64,000 bases of DNA. Origin: Adenophora triphylla var. japonica (lineage: Eukaryota > Streptophyta > Magnoliopsida > Asterales > Campanulaceae). Shown piece by piece: positions 35,636 through 47,572 of this stretch. A program made the translations under genes and the position numbers. Below the pieces are notes generated by a model, which was not told the DNA's origin, ran no database searches, and worked only from the letters and a program-made list of their open reading frames with translations. The stretch covers positions 248,001 to 312,000 of the forward strand of contig JAFEMH010000532.1 in NCBI GenBank assembly GCA_022495995.1. The letters are read 5' to 3'. Every line of letters starts with the position of its first letter. The stretch's first letter is position 1.

Positions 35636-35984
35636 TTCTTATAAAAGTGAAGAAACCCTAGAACACAATTAATATTTTTATCATTGAAAAGCATAAAGGG
35701 ATAATATGTGGTGAATCCAATCCGTGGGTTAGTTGTCTAATCCTTGAATTACTTTTGCAAATTTGCTCATTTGTTACTTTAGTTATTTAAATTTCCTTTA
35801 GTAATTAGTTTTTAATAAATAAAAACCAAAAACCCCTTTTTAGTTACTTTTATCATTGATTAAATTTACTTGTTAAACACACAAGTCTCTGTGGTTCGAC
35901 CCTTACTTTTGTACGTTGCTACTACGGTAACTTGTACACTTGCAAGATTTTTATTACACAGTGGAATTTTTCTCCATCAATCTC

Positions 35985-38337
35985 ACATCACCTCCTCACA
36001 CCCCAGAACACAATGGCTTGCCGAAAGGCGACATCGCCATCTTGTCGAAACCGCTCTCTCTCTTCTCTCACATGCGAACCTCCCACTTCATTTTTGGTCG
36101 CGCATGCTCTCACAACCGCTGCCTATCTCATCAATAGACTTCCCACCCCCACTCTCAACAATGACTCTCCTTATCTCCGCCTTTTCAAATCACCTCCAAA
36201 CTACACCAAACTAAGAAGCTTTGGGTGCCTTTGCTATTCTTGGCTAAAACCCTATACACCACACAAATTGGCCCCAAAATCAACCGCATGTATTTTTGTT
36301 GGCTATTCCCCCACCCAGAGTGCCTACCATTGTCTCAATCCCACAACTCTCAAAATATACACCTCCCGTCATGTTAAATTCATAGAAACCGAGTTCCCCT
36401 ACAATTCCCTTACCACTCATACCACTGTTTCCCCACCCATGTCTCTCTCAGAATGGTGTGCAATCTCTATACCCATCATCCAACCTACCACTCCTGCCAA
36501 ACCAACACCTCCCCCCTCTGTCGATCCAACCCCTGCCAACCCAACCCCTTTCGACCCAAGCACTGCTGACCCAACTCCTGCCGCCCCAATCCCTGTTGCC
36601 GACCCACCTCCAGCCGACCCAATCCCTGTTGACTCAATACCTGCCGATCCAAACCCTGCCGACCCAACCACTACCGCCTCAACTGCCTCAAATCCGCCTC
36701 AACCCACACGCACCATTACCATCCGCCTCTCTCATGGTATACGCAAACCCAACCCCAAGTATGCCAATCTATCCACCATATCTTCTCCTACCTCTCTTCC
36801 CACCACTACTAAACAAGCCCTATCCATACCTCATTGGTACGAAGCCATGTGCGAAGAGTACAAAGCACTCATGCGTAATGAAACATGGTCCCTAGCTCCT
36901 TCCTATGAAGCACCAAACATTGTCGGCTGTAAATGGGTGTTCCGCATCAAATACAATCCCGACAACACTATCCACAAATATAAAGCCCGCCTTGTTGCTA
37001 AAGGCTTCCACCAAAGACCCGGCCTTGACTTTTCCGAAACCTTTAGTCCCGTTGTCAAACCCGTCACTATCCGTCTCATTCTCTCCCTAGCAATCACTCA
37101 AGGATGGCCTCTAAGACAACTTGACATTAATAATGCCTTTCTACAAGGTTGCCTCCCTGAAACTGTTTTCATGTCTCAACCCCGTGGTTTTCAAGATCCC
37201 ACAAAACCCTCCCATGTATGTCGACTCTCCAAAGCCATCTATGGCCTCAAACAAGCACCACGTGCTTGGTATACCGCCCTTAAACAATTTCTCATCTCCT
37301 TTGGTTTTAAACCTTCACTTGCCGATCCACCTCTTTTTACCTACCACAAAAACTCCCACCATCTTCTACTTCTCGTCTACGTCGATGACATTGTCATCAC
37401 GGGACCCTCTACCAGTTTTCTTGAATCATTTGTTTCCAATCTTGCTTCCAGATTCTCACTAAAAGACCTTGGGCCCTTATCTTACTTCCTTGGTGTCGAA
37501 ATAACACCAAACTCCCACGATTGTCTTCTCTCCCAGTCCAAGTATATCAGTGATCTTCTTACTCTCCACCAAATGGATAATTCTAAGCCATCCTCCACAC
37601 TGATGTCCACCTACCCCCCTCTCTCTACCCATCCACGAACTCCCATCTTTAACCCTTCTGAATACCAAGCCATCATAGGCAGTCTCCAATACCTCTCTCT
37701 AACCCGACCCGACATCGCCTTCCCAGTTAACAAGCTTGCCCAATTTCTTCATCATCCTCAAAAGTCCCATTGGTCAGCTCTGAAACGGTTACTACGTTAT
37801 CTTCATGGTACACTTCACTTGGGTATTCAACTATTCAAAGAGTCTCCTCCCATTCTTCATGCTTATTGTGATGCCGATTGGGCAGGGGACAAAGATGACT
37901 TTCACTCCACCACTGGCTTCATTCTCTATCTCGGGCGTAACCCCATCAGTTGGTCTTCCAAAAAGCAGTGTGCCATAGCTCGCTCCTCAACGGAAGCCGA
38001 GTTTCGTGCGGTTGCTGCCACCACTGCTGAAGTGCTTTAGGTTGGCAATCTCTTGACTAAGCTCGGCATTTCCTCTACTGAACCACCAGTTGTGTTTTGT
38101 GACAACCTTGGCGCAACATCTTACTCCGCCAACCCAGTCTTCCACTCCCGCATGAAACATTTAGCTCTTGCATTCCACTTTGTTCGTGAGCAAGTTCACC
38201 TTGGCAACCTTCGTGTCCAGCACATCTCTGGCAATGACCAACTCGCGGACGCACTTACTAAACCACTCTCGCGGGCTCGGTTTGCTTCACTAATTTCCAA
38301 GATTGGCCTCACTCAAGGACCGTCCATCTTGAGGGGG
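35985..38337 (+). pseudogene. pol: copia integrase C-half, reverse transcriptase and RNase H
   Basis: Resumes at TSPPHTPEHNG after the insertion; one base is missing near 36013, and AERRHRHLVET then LPLHFW follow in another frame. From about 36110 one long frame holds FGCLCYSWLKPY, a proline-rich linker of DPTPANPTP-type repeats, then the Ty1-type reverse transcriptase (CKWVFRIKYN, NNAFLQG, YVDDIVITG with the catalytic YVDD) and RNase H (ADWAGD, STTGFILYLG, SSTEAEFRA). A TAG at 38038-38040 replaces the tryptophan normally found in EVLWV. The RNase H tail continues to [14 protein letters not shown] before the PPT. Confidence 0.93.
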
Positions 38338-38559
38338 TGTATTGAGCATACTAAGGATCCTCCTCAGAATCCGCCTACTACATCTTGATTTGATGATCAT
38401 TATCTTGTAAATATATCAGTTTTTATCTTCAGCATATCTTGTATTTAAATTCAAATTATTTGTATAGTTTAGGAGATAGTGTAAATCATATAGATAAAAA
38501 TTTCTGTATAAATACATCAGATGTATCAATAGAAAATTCATCTTTTGCAAATCCTTTCA
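38338..38559 (+). repeat. 3' LTR of the Ale-like copia element
   Basis: TGTATTGAGCATAC to ATCCTTTCA, 222 bp, followed by the AGAAT target duplication at 38560-38564. Confidence 0.92.
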
Positions 38560-38564
38560 AGAAT

Positions 38565-39100
38565 ATGTGTTAAACATTGATAGGGCATATGTGAAAGAAT
38601 GTTAATGTTATTGTTAGTAGTGTTAGTTTAGAACAGTAATACAAAATGACACCCCACACGTTTTTAAAAAAAAAGTGTCAGTTATTTAAAAATGACATTA
38701 TGCACTTTAATTCAAGAATTATATCATCCCTCGAGCAAAAAAACTAAATGGGATACCTAAATCGACACCACTCACGACAAGAATCGGGAGAGGAAGGCTC
38801 CATTGGATCCGTATCAAATCTTATTGGGGCCGGTGGCGAAGCCACCATATGCTAATGGGTCATCCGACCCCCTTGATTATGGAGTTGTGACATTTTCACT
38901 CTCCTTAATTTTAGAAAAATGACATATTTATCTTTAAAGGTATTAATTTTGCATTTTGATCCCGTTTAATTTAGAAAAAAAAAAACACTATATGGTAATT
39001 TCAATATATTTTCACTAGATTTTTTACTTTGCCACTAATTTTGGCTGCCCTTAATCATCCACACGAACGGCTAAACGTACGTACCTGGGTGTTGACACTT
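38565..39100. other. No gene seen
   Basis: Former flank of the copia element; AT-rich, with AAAGTGTCAG near 38678 like the words at 27960. No coding similarity was recognised. Confidence 0.4.
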
Positions 39101-39103
39101 TCA

Positions 39104-39358
39104 GGGGTCGTTTGGTAGCCTGATTAGAGTTGGATATGATTATTAGTCCAATAATCTTGGCGTTTGGTAGGCTAAATGCAATGGGAGTAATAATCCTGGG
39201 TACAACTCGGATAAGCTTCTTATTCACTCTTATCCCCTCTAATCCCTTCATATTAATCCCCAAAAAAAGGGTGGTGTTATTAATTCCCTGATTAATAATC
39301 CCCCACTATTAACACACTATTAACACAAGCTAATCTTATCGACCTACCAAACGAGCCC
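39104..39358. mobile_element. Tourist-like (PIF/Harbinger) MITE, 255 bp
   Basis: GGGGTCGTTTGGTAG at the left and CTACCAAACGAGCCC at the right are inverted repeats. A 3 bp duplication, TCA, flanks it (39101-03, 39359-61), close to the usual TWA. Confidence 0.75.
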
Positions 39359-40077
39359 TCAATGTTTAAAAATGGGAAGAAGAATAAGATTCAAATGTTT
39401 GACAATTTACATCACAAAGAATGGGCAACATTTGTTATGCTCTTTTCTTGAATTTTATTTGTTCACAACCAAAAATCATTCGTTTGACAAAAAAATTGCT
39501 TTTTTATTTATTAAGAATATAATCTGTCATTGTATTTTACTTAATTGTGTAGGGTAGGATTTACACTTTTTTTTTTCCTCAACAAAAAAGAAAGGAATTT
39601 TTATACTCCATATTTATTAATATTTGGTTAAATTATTGTTCAAAGGTCAATGCCCAAAAATAAAGAATGGTTCTAGACTGTCCTAATTTTTAGAGACTTA
39701 ATTAAATAGTGATTTTTTTAATTCATCCATCTAAGACATCCACTGAACCACTTGACCAATGATAAACAGAATCTATATTTTAAATTACTACTTTGTACTT
39801 GTATAAAAAGTGTATTGACTAGCGAGCACAATTGGTTGGTAGATCGCACCAGTTGACTTAGGGAAAATTATCGTTGGATCCTTCATTTCAAGTGAAAGGA
39901 TCAATTTAAACAAGTATTTTGAAATTTAACCGACTAGTCCGACATCATAATCAAAATTTCATCTAGTTCTTCGCTACCAGATCTGCTCTTTCTACACCGT
40001 AACCGGCCATAGTTATGATTCCTGATGGCAATTTGAGCATTCAGAGTTGCATTTAGCGAAGGATTGGATGAAATTTC

Positions 40078-40592
40078 TGTTGTGAAATTGGTGCTCCCCC
40101 GTTGCAATCAAGATAAGGAAATCAACACACCCACACGTACAAGAAAGAAACAATCACACACAAGAACACAAGAGTTGTTTACCCGGTTCATTCACCAACT
40201 CGTGAACTACGTCCGGCACCGCTAAGCCAATATGTATTAGTCTCCTCTCTAATATGTTGCTACAATGTGTTCTAGGCCGAAATTATGCTTATATAGTAAT
40301 ACAAGGAACCCTAATTCGAACAGGGAAGAGATTACATCAAATTAGGAAACCAAATAAAAGACTGCTGCTGAAGATACGGACCAAGCGCGGCCGCGCAGAC
40401 CCCTAGCGCGGTCGCCCTCCTTTCCAGCAACATCTACACCTTCATTTGACCTCCCAGCGCGGTCTCCCTCCACCCCGAGCGCGGCCGCCCTCCTTGCCAG
40501 AAGCTCCTCCGCGATTTCTTCCTCAAGGATCTCACCACCTCCTCCGAATTAGGCTCCTCCTCTTCCTTGTAGTTTAGGATCCAATCCCAACA
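40078..40592 (-). repeat. 3' LTR of the non-autonomous copia element
   Basis: 515 bp. On the minus strand U3 contains GCGCGGCCGCGC (40385-40396, a perfect 12 bp palindrome) and three AGCGCGGYCKCC words (from 40405, 40456 and 40479), followed by a CTATATAAG TATA box near 40295. Confidence 0.9.
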
Positions 40593-40925
40593 ATCTCCCA
40601 CCGGAGACTAAACTAACAAACATAAAATCACCCATCAACTCCCACCACGGAGTAAAGACCTTCGAACACATTTTCCTCATCCATATTGGCTTGACACTAC
40701 CGCACCTCTCCTCAAGTAATAAGGCGAGTTGAAACCAAGCGACGTTTCAACCTCTCCGTGTTAGATCGTTCTTGCCTCCCCAAATCAGCTTCTACCTTGA
40801 TTTCTTCCCGCAAGTCTAACTTCGCCTTCTCCCTCCAGACCCACCTTCCTCGCAATGCCTCCCCTTGAAACTTGGACACACCTTGTTTCTTGCATCGACT
40901 GTTCTTGGTCTGAAACCGCTCTCTG

Positions 40926-41636
40926 TTAGGGCCCTTGGACATCCACACCACGTTGATCAACTTTGTGTCCCCCCCCAACATACCGTTTCTTGATGTCTCC
41001 CCTTTTTACACCAACAGGCCGGTTCTTAAGCCTCTTGCTCCCACCGGAACGAAAAGCGACATTGTAGGTAGAGTACAACGTCTTCCCCTTAACCCCATGA
41101 GCCAACACCTTAGCCCCTTTTGTGACTTTCCAAGACTCACCAATGAAAGAAACACCATACCCTTCACTGTCAAGTTGTCCCACAAAAATCACTCTTCTCC
41201 TCAAATCCGGAACGTGCATCACATCGTGTAGTTGTAAAACAGCCCCATTATGTGTCTTCATCATCACATCCCCCTTACCTTTGATCTTCAATGGTTGACC
41301 ATCACCAAGATAGAGAACCCCAAAATCTCCAGTTTTATATCGCTTCATTGATTCTGCATCCCCACTAGCATGACAAGAAGCTCCAGAATCCAACACCCAA
41401 TCTTCACCCGACTGCTCCTCCCCTAGGATTAATACATCACCACCATCATCCACCACGTTAGCACCACCACCTTTTCCCGGACAGTCATAACTGATATGCC
41501 CCAATTCACAACAATTGTAGCACTTGACCTTTTTCCCCTTTTTCGGTCCTCCCCTTTTTCTCTCCACCCTAAGTGCAGCCCCATCTACGGACGATTCTCC
41601 CCTTTTCTCTTGTTGGGACCGCGACCACCCCACCAC
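40926..41636 (-). CDS. Gag C-terminus and aspartic protease of a copia element
   Basis: A 236-codon frame with basic linker RKRGGPKKGKKVK, zinc knuckle CYNCCELGHISYDC (nucleic-acid binding) and the retropepsin site WVLDSGASCHAS. It continues as in Tork-type copia proteins (DVMHVPDLRRRVI, then FIGESWKVTKGAKVLAHGVK) and ends before the GAG-pre-integrase motif. No integrase, RT or RNase H follows before the PPT. The N-terminal gag is absent and the first codon is arbitrary. Intact frame plus near-identical LTRs suggest recent activity using helper proteins. Confidence 0.8.
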   Translation of the reverse strand: MVGWSRSQQEKRGESSVDGAALRVERKRGGPKKGKKVKCYNCCELGHISYDCPGKGGGANVVDDGGDVLILGEEQSGEDWVLDSGASCHASGDAESMKRYKTGDFGVLYLGDGQPLKIKGKGDVMMKTHNGAVLQLHDVMHVPDLRRRVIFVGQLDSEGYGVSFIGESWKVTKGAKVLAHGVKGKTLYSTYNVAFRSGGSKRLKNRPVGVKRGDIKKRYVGGGHKVDQRGVDVQGP

Positions 41637-41933
41637 TCCACATTAGTATGATATTGTCCGCTTTGGGCCCAGCCCGCACGGATTTGCTCTTGGGAACTTC
41701 CCAAAAGGCCTCATACTAATGAAGTGGGTGTGTGCTCTTATAAACCTGACAATACTTTGTTCAATTGTCGATGTGGGATTGGGTTTGCACCCCAACAATC
41801 CTCCCCTCAAACCAAGGACCACACAAGCGAAACCATCCGCAAAGTCACACAAGAGGGAATCCCACCACCACTATAATCGCACACACACGGTCCACCCAGG
41901 CCGGAACATCCGAACCATGGCTCTGATACCAGT

Positions 41934-42452
41934 TGTTGTGAAATTGGTGCTCCCCCGTTGCAATCAAGATAAGGAAATCAACACACCCACACGTACAAGA
42001 AAGAAACAATTACACACAAGAACACAAGAGTTGTTTACCCGGTTCATTCACCAACTCGTGAACTACGTCCGGGGGCAATTGCCAAGCCAATATGTTATTA
42101 GTCTCCTTCTAATATGTTGCTACAATGTGTTCTAGGCCGAAATTATGCTTATATAGTAATACAAGGAACCCTAATTCGAACAGGGAAGAGATTACATCAA
42201 ATTAGGAAACCAAATAAAAGACTGCTGCTGAAGATACGGACCAAGCGCGGCCGCGCAGACCCCTAGCGCGGTCGCCCTCCTTTCCAGCAACATCTACACC
42301 TTCATTTGACCTCCCAGCGCGGTCGCCATCCACCCCGAGCGCGGCCGCCCTCCTTGCCAGAAGCTCCTCCGCGATTTCTTCCTCAAGGATCTTACCACCT
42401 CCTCCGAATTAGGCTCCTCCTCTTCCTTGTAGTTTAGGATCCAATCCCAACA
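41934..42452 (-). repeat. 5' LTR of the non-autonomous copia element
   Basis: 519 bp. It differs from its partner at only a few places, for example GTCCGGGGGCAATTGCCAAG against GTCCGGCACCGCTAAG. The same palindromic words lie at 42247-42350. Confidence 0.9.
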
Positions 42453-42679
42453 ATTTCATGAAGGAGGCTTTGGACAATGATGAATTTGAGATCTGGAGAA
42501 GTGATCCGGCTGACGATTGAGAAGACGATCACAGGAACTGCAAGTAGGTTGATGGTGATCAGGAGGAGGTAGACGATGAGTTTGCTTGATTTTTTTTGTC
42601 GTTATCGGAGTGTTTCATGGCGGGAAATATGGAATGTATATCCATGCTTTGGTTGAAATTTGGATCCGCCATAGCTAGC

Positions 42680-43100
42680 CTAGGGGAGTTCTCTAGCTCT
42701 GGCGATCGACCATTGTTTACTGTGTGCGTGTGAGAGAGAGAAATTGGTTAAGAAAGGCGTTTTGCTTATGCTTGTATTTACTACAAATATGATAGGATAA
42801 ATTAAGTAAAACAAGCTTTGTTTTTGTTGAAAACTTCTTTTAACTACTATTTTTTTTCTTAGAGAGAAAGAGAGAGGAAGATATTGGGAAATCTAGGTGA
42901 CAGTGGTGAATGTTGGAAAATGTATTGTGTAAAGGTGGGTGGAAAATGACGAAAATGGAAATGAGTTTATGTTACAATGATATTTGTCTCTATGTGTGTA
43001 TTGGTAGTATAGTGTTTGTTGTGTTGGAGGTTTTTAGTTACCAATACTTTGGCACTATTTAAGTGATTTGTGGTTGTAATGGTGAGGTTTTGTGATCAAT
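42680..43100. other. No gene seen
   Basis: Upstream side of the LEA_2-like fragment. It contains a GA-rich stretch (about 42731-42742) and A/T runs. A promoter for that gene would lie here, but no clear TATA box was assigned. Confidence 0.35.
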
Positions 43101-43213
43101 TGACCATAAAACACTAAAAACAATCGTAAACTTAACTAAAAACAATTGTGAATTCAAAACGAATGTGAACTTATTAAATATGTCAAATAATTTCATAAAG
43201 TAGCAAAAATATA

Positions 43214-43501
43214 CTCCCTCCGTCCCGCCCGAAAGAGCACAAATTTTCTTTTTGGGCGTTCCATTTGAAAGGGCACAACCCAATAATGGAAAGTTTTTTA
43301 TTACTTCTTTATTTATGGGACCCACTTGTCATACTCTCACAATAAATAACCACTAACTATTTCCTACCCCACTTTCTCTTTCCTACATCACCTTTCACTC
43401 ACAACATTTATTTCACTATACACTTTTTCTCTTTCCTACATCTCTTTTCTTAATTCTCGCGCAAGGCACAAAATTTGCCCTTTCGACTGGGACGGAGGGA
43501 G
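43214..43501. mobile_element. Stowaway MITE, 288 bp
   Basis: CTCCCTCCGTCCCGCC at the left and TGGGACGGAGGGAG at the right, with TA on both sides (43212-13, 43502-03). Confidence 0.88.
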
Positions 43502-44085
43502 TAGACCTTAAAAGACTAAAAACAATTGTGAACTTAACTAAAATCAACTGTAAATTAATAAATGTGTCAAATAATCTCATAAAATTGCAAAAAATAAAGG
43601 TCATAAAATACTAAAAACAATTGTGAACTTAATTGTAAACAACTGAGAACTTAATAAGTATGTCAAATAATCATATATAAGTGCAATAATATAAAAATAC
43701 AAGACTAAAAACAACAGTTAACTTAAGTAAAAACAATTGTGAACATAACAAATATGTCAAATAATCTCATAAAATTGCAAAAATAGAGGCCATAAAGGAC
43801 TAAAACAACTGTAAACTTAATAAAAAACAACAGTGAACTTAAGTAAAAACAACTGTAAACATAACAAATTGTCAAATAATCTCATAAAATTGCAAAAAAA
43901 GAGGTCATAAAGGACTAAAACAACTGTGAACTTATCAAAAAACAACAGTTAACGTAAGTAAAAACAACTGTGAACATAACAAATATGTCAAACAATCTCA
44001 TAAAATTGCAAAAATAGATGCCATAAAGACTAAAACAACTGTGAACTTAACAAAAAACAACAGTGAACTTAACAAGTAGGTCAAA

Positions 44086-44365
44086 TCTATAGTATAAATG
44101 GCAACTGCCATGAACAGTACTATGAACAGTATCAAATTAATTTTTCCCATTTTGCCCCTTAAATTCTGCCAAGGTTCTTTATTTTCAGTTTTACCCTTAA
44201 TTTTCATAATAACTTTTCCCTCCTAAAATTTGAATTATATAGTATAAATAGTGCCAAAAGTTTTTTTTTCATTTTACCCTCACTAAGTTGTTCCTTTCCC
44301 ATTTTGCCCTCTCTTTTAATTAAAAAAATATATACCACGTGTCCTCGGACACGGACTTTTACTAG
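44086..44365 (+). mobile_element. Small non-autonomous Helitron, 280 bp
   Basis: It starts TCTATAGTATAAATGG after A and ends with hairpin CGTGTCC-TC-GGACACG (44338-44353) and CTAG (44362-44365) before T. Removing it restores GTCAAA-TAATCTCATAAA, exactly the repeat unit found in neighbouring copies, so the ends are confirmed by an empty site. Confidence 0.92.
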
Positions 44366-44769
44366 TAATCTCATAAATTGAAAAAAATAAAGGCTATAAA
44401 AATACTAAAAACAACTGTGAATTTAACTAAAACAATTGTGAATTTAACAAAAAACAACATTGAACTTAACAAATAGGTCAAATAATCTCATAAAATTGCA
44501 AAATAAAGGCTATAAAAGACTAAAAACAACTGTGAACTTAACTAAAACAACTGTGAACTTACTAAAAAATTCTGTAAATTAAGTAAATGGTAGTCATTTT
44601 CATGCAGAAATTATGAATTTAGCCAAAACAACTGTGAACTTCTCTTAATTATTATTGGAACAAATGTAAAAAAAATAACTGTGAACTTATCAAAAACAAC
44701 TCTGAACTTGTAACAACATTGAACTTAATTAAAACAACTGTGAACTTAACAAATATATCAAATTTGCTT

Positions 44770-47572
44770 CAAATTATATGTTGATGATGCTAGTTTGATT
44801 CGTTTTAACGATATGAATAATACAATGGTCTCAGAATTTTTTTTTTTTTTTTTTTTTTGAGTTCTAGATCTTAAGATATTTCATTTTAAAGTTTTGGGAG
44901 AAGAAAAAACGAAAAAGAAGGGGGAGAAAGGGACGGTCAGTCCCTTTTGACATAAAGTGCGTGGCATTAACAATGACGCGGTGGGCTTATAACCGACTTG
45001 ACCTAAGTGATAAATTCATGAAATGTGTGTTCTTGGTGGTAGTTTTCATTAGGATGAAGGACTATTTGATAATTGCCCCATTGACTTACTGCTACTAAAT
45101 GCTACTAAAGCCAAAGAATTCTAACTCAAATAGCATTCGAGTTTTCTTTCCATATGATAATTCAGAAATTCGAATTTTAACAAATATAATTTCTAACACT
45201 TTGAAGTGCCCATTTTATAATTGACGAAGTCATTTATTAATAAAAATCCTAATTTTTTAATAAATAAATAAATATTGATCCACTAAATATATACTCACTC
45301 CATATGATAACAATTTTTTTTCTCTCAAGAAAATGTCATATTTCTAAAAAAAAATTGATCTAATTTTAATATAATATAAATAATGTGCTTATAAATTAAA
45401 ATAATTTTTTAAAGTCTTAACAAATTGTTTCAAAAAAAAAAAAAATACATTAACTATAACACATAATCCCCCGTCTCACAGATAAGTTTTCATTTGCCAT
45501 TTTGATTTTTCCATTGAAAACTTTCACTTTTTAAAAGAAATTATTTATAATACTTCTTAACTAGTGAGCTTCCATGGTCATATTTGTAATAATTATTGAC
45601 TTATTATTTTCAACCTCACTTTCTCTCCTATATACTTACTGACAACACAAAAAAAAAAAAATCATTCCTAAAATAAAGGGAGACTTATAACTGAAACAAA
45701 GAGGGTATAAAATTTAATAATTATTATGAAATGGATGACAATAAAATACTCTAGTGCTCTAATGGATAAGGTCTTATAGCTGACAATTTAAATGACAAGC
45801 ATAGCAACATACAAAGATTGAATGGAAACAAATAATTTATTTTAAATAATAAACTTTTGTCCCAAACGTGACCTAATTTTTCTAGAGGGAGAAAGAAAAT
45901 GTTGAACTTAGCCACACCAAACTTTTTATGCACATAGGACAAAGTATGCTTAGCCACATCAACAACAATCCAATTAAACATACTAGAACTGCATTCCATC
46001 TCACTTCTGAATACTTTTGATGCTTTGCCCATAGCTAAAACTAAAAGGCATGTTTTACATGGGTCATATATTCATTCATTGTGTAAGAGGGTTGCTAGCT
46101 ATCACAACCTAGGCCAACTAAAACTAAGTCTCTAGGTTTGATTTCAAATGTAAAAAAGTTCCAATAATACGAAGAAAATGTAGTCATCAATTACTGCAAT
46201 TTATTAGATTTCAGATCATTTCAAAACTAAACTAAATAATCTCAATCAATAATTTATAAATATAAATATAAATATAAATATAATAATTGCATTCAGATGA
46301 TATTATACGTACAATAAAAAAATGAAAGTAATTTGTCCCCAACTTAGTCCCAAATTCAACAAACGTCAAACTTTTTCTCATTGTAATTTGAGGCCTTTCT
46401 TTTTCCTTTACTTTCTCAATCTTCCTTTTGCCAACATAAAATCCTCTATTATTTTCATATGTTTCCTCTTCTTTTTTTTTCCTTCTTTAACCTTCAATCT
46501 TATCCATTCAAACAGTATTTTTTTTAATCATGCTGATGTGTTATATGCTCCGATCCTCTTCTTAAAGAGAGTAGGAGAGAAATCAAGAAACTTTTTAGGG
46601 TAATTTTGGCATTTTTATAGTTTATAATTTATGATGCAACTCACTTTTTAAGGGTCTTTTGAATTAGTGGTAGGTCATTTTATCCTAGTGATTGGTTAAG
46701 AGGACTCCTAATCAAGTTCACGTCAGTCAATAGATGAAGGTTGTTGATGAATATTTATAGATTAAAAGCTGTTCAAAAATTGAGTACAAATCAGCTATTT
46801 CATTCGGTCTAAAATAGCTATCGTTTTAACACTTTCACAAATTAAAAAAAAAAAAAAAATACAACTAATTAATTAAAAAAGTTAAAGCACTTATCTACAA
46901 TAACTTGTCCCAAAATAATAGTTCCATTTATAGATTTTATTTGTCTCAAAAGATTGTCATATTTCCAAATTTTATCCGTTAAAATTATTGAACTTTCATA
47001 ATTGTCGAACAAAGAATAAGAGGGAGAGAAAGAGAGTTGTGACCTAATTACTAGGAAATTAATGAAGTAATAGCTGTTTTGGTCAAAGGAGACTATATAA
47101 TGATAATGAGACGGAGAGAGTATAATATTTTTTTGCAAAATTTTAATCATTCAAATTTAGACTTCCTTTAATTTCCAAAATTTCTTGTAATTATTGCTAA
47201 AAGTAAGTGATGGAGTAATAGTGAATCTATCCTTGATTTCAATCTAGCAATATTTGAAATGTGATTATGCCACTCCCTATTTTACCATCATCAAGTGGTA
47301 TCATAATTATGCTTTCAAATTGTTTAACCGATTATAGTTAGATTAAAGTACAAATTTTGAGATGTAATAAACACAATAATAATTGCATTATTGTACCAAA
47401 ATTCCCAATATCTTTAAAATTGTAAAATTTTCAATGGATTATATAATTGAGAAAATATTGACAACAATTAATAACAACATTGTTCACATCAATTCAAAAA
47501 TACAAAAATAATTGAGATTTTTCTAAAGTAACGAAAATAAAAATAAACACAAAAAAATAGATTTTTCTCAAG

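Larger units (their letters stand above)
31701..35979 (+). mobile_element. Athila-like solo LTR (target ATCTC) hosting a Helitron
   Basis: It begins TGATGGATGTGG and ends TTCTCCATCA, and ATCTC flanks both sides (31696-31700, 35980-35984). Joining the flanks restores a sensible integrase reading (HLTSPPHTPEHNG). Without the Helitron (32630-35635) the LTR is about 1.27 kb. GGACCAAACTGCAAA and GACCAAAGT stretches resemble the Athila-like LTR at 48760. A CpG-rich palindromic island, GGCGGCCGCGCGC, lies near 31981-31993. Confidence 0.82.
29580..38559 (+). mobile_element. Ty1/copia element (Ale-like) with nested insertions
   Basis: LTRs at 29580-29820 and 38338-38559 are flanked by AGAAT (29575-29579, 38560-38564). 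The PBS TGGTATCAGAGC (29821) matches the initiator tRNA-Met type. The PPT is CTTGAGGGGG before 38338. Order gag-protease-integrase-RT-RNase H defines Ty1/copia; the short LTR and gag type suggest the Ale/Retrofit group. The integrase is split by 31701-35979. Frameshifts and one stop make it inactive. The 5' LTR lacks the first TG seen in the 3' LTR. Confidence 0.93.
40078..42452 (-). mobile_element. Non-autonomous copia element (gag-protease only), target ATTTC
   Basis: Two LTRs (40078-40592, 41934-42452) are near-identical, with TGTTGGG...CACAACA ends on the minus strand. ATTTC flanks both sides (40073-40077, 42453-42457). The minus-strand PBS TGGTATCAGAGCCATGG lies next to 41934, and the PPT GTGGGAGAT next to 40592. 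The 1.34 kb interior holds only a gag-tail and protease. The leader (41640-41930) resembles a copia leader/LTR common in plants (CCAATCCCACATCG). It depends on proteins from other elements. Confidence 0.92.
39934..42672 (-). pseudogene. LEA_2/NHL-type gene fragment split by a copia element
   Basis: The minus strand from the ATG at 42672 to 42458 gives a polar N-terminus, then (after a one-base slip in an A8 run near 42590) the membrane segment LIVYLLLITINLLAVPVIVF and ITSPDLKFIIVQSLLHEI. After the insertion (40078-42452) it resumes at 40077 with SSNPSLNATLNAQIAIRNHN. A short TM followed by 'FNATLNA.V.IRN.N' is the start of plant LEA_2 proteins, single-pass membrane proteins linked to stress and defence. 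The frame ends at 39934 without the rest of the domain, so it is also truncated at the C-terminus. The slip could be a sequencing error; the insertion is not. Confidence 0.65.
43100..44760. repeat. Diffuse tandem repeats of AACAACTGTGAACTTAAC type
   Basis: A unit of about 90-120 bp recurs, carrying TGTCAAATAATCTCATAAAA and AACAACTGTGAACTTAAC. Copies start near 43183, 43565, 43658, 43756, 43868, 43986 and 44476. Interrupted by the elements at 43214-43501 and 44086-44365. Confidence 0.85.

Noticed and set aside
45751..46032. 93-codon reverse frame with mixed composition
   Set aside because: No recognised motif, no promoter, and AT-rich surroundings; kept only as a note.
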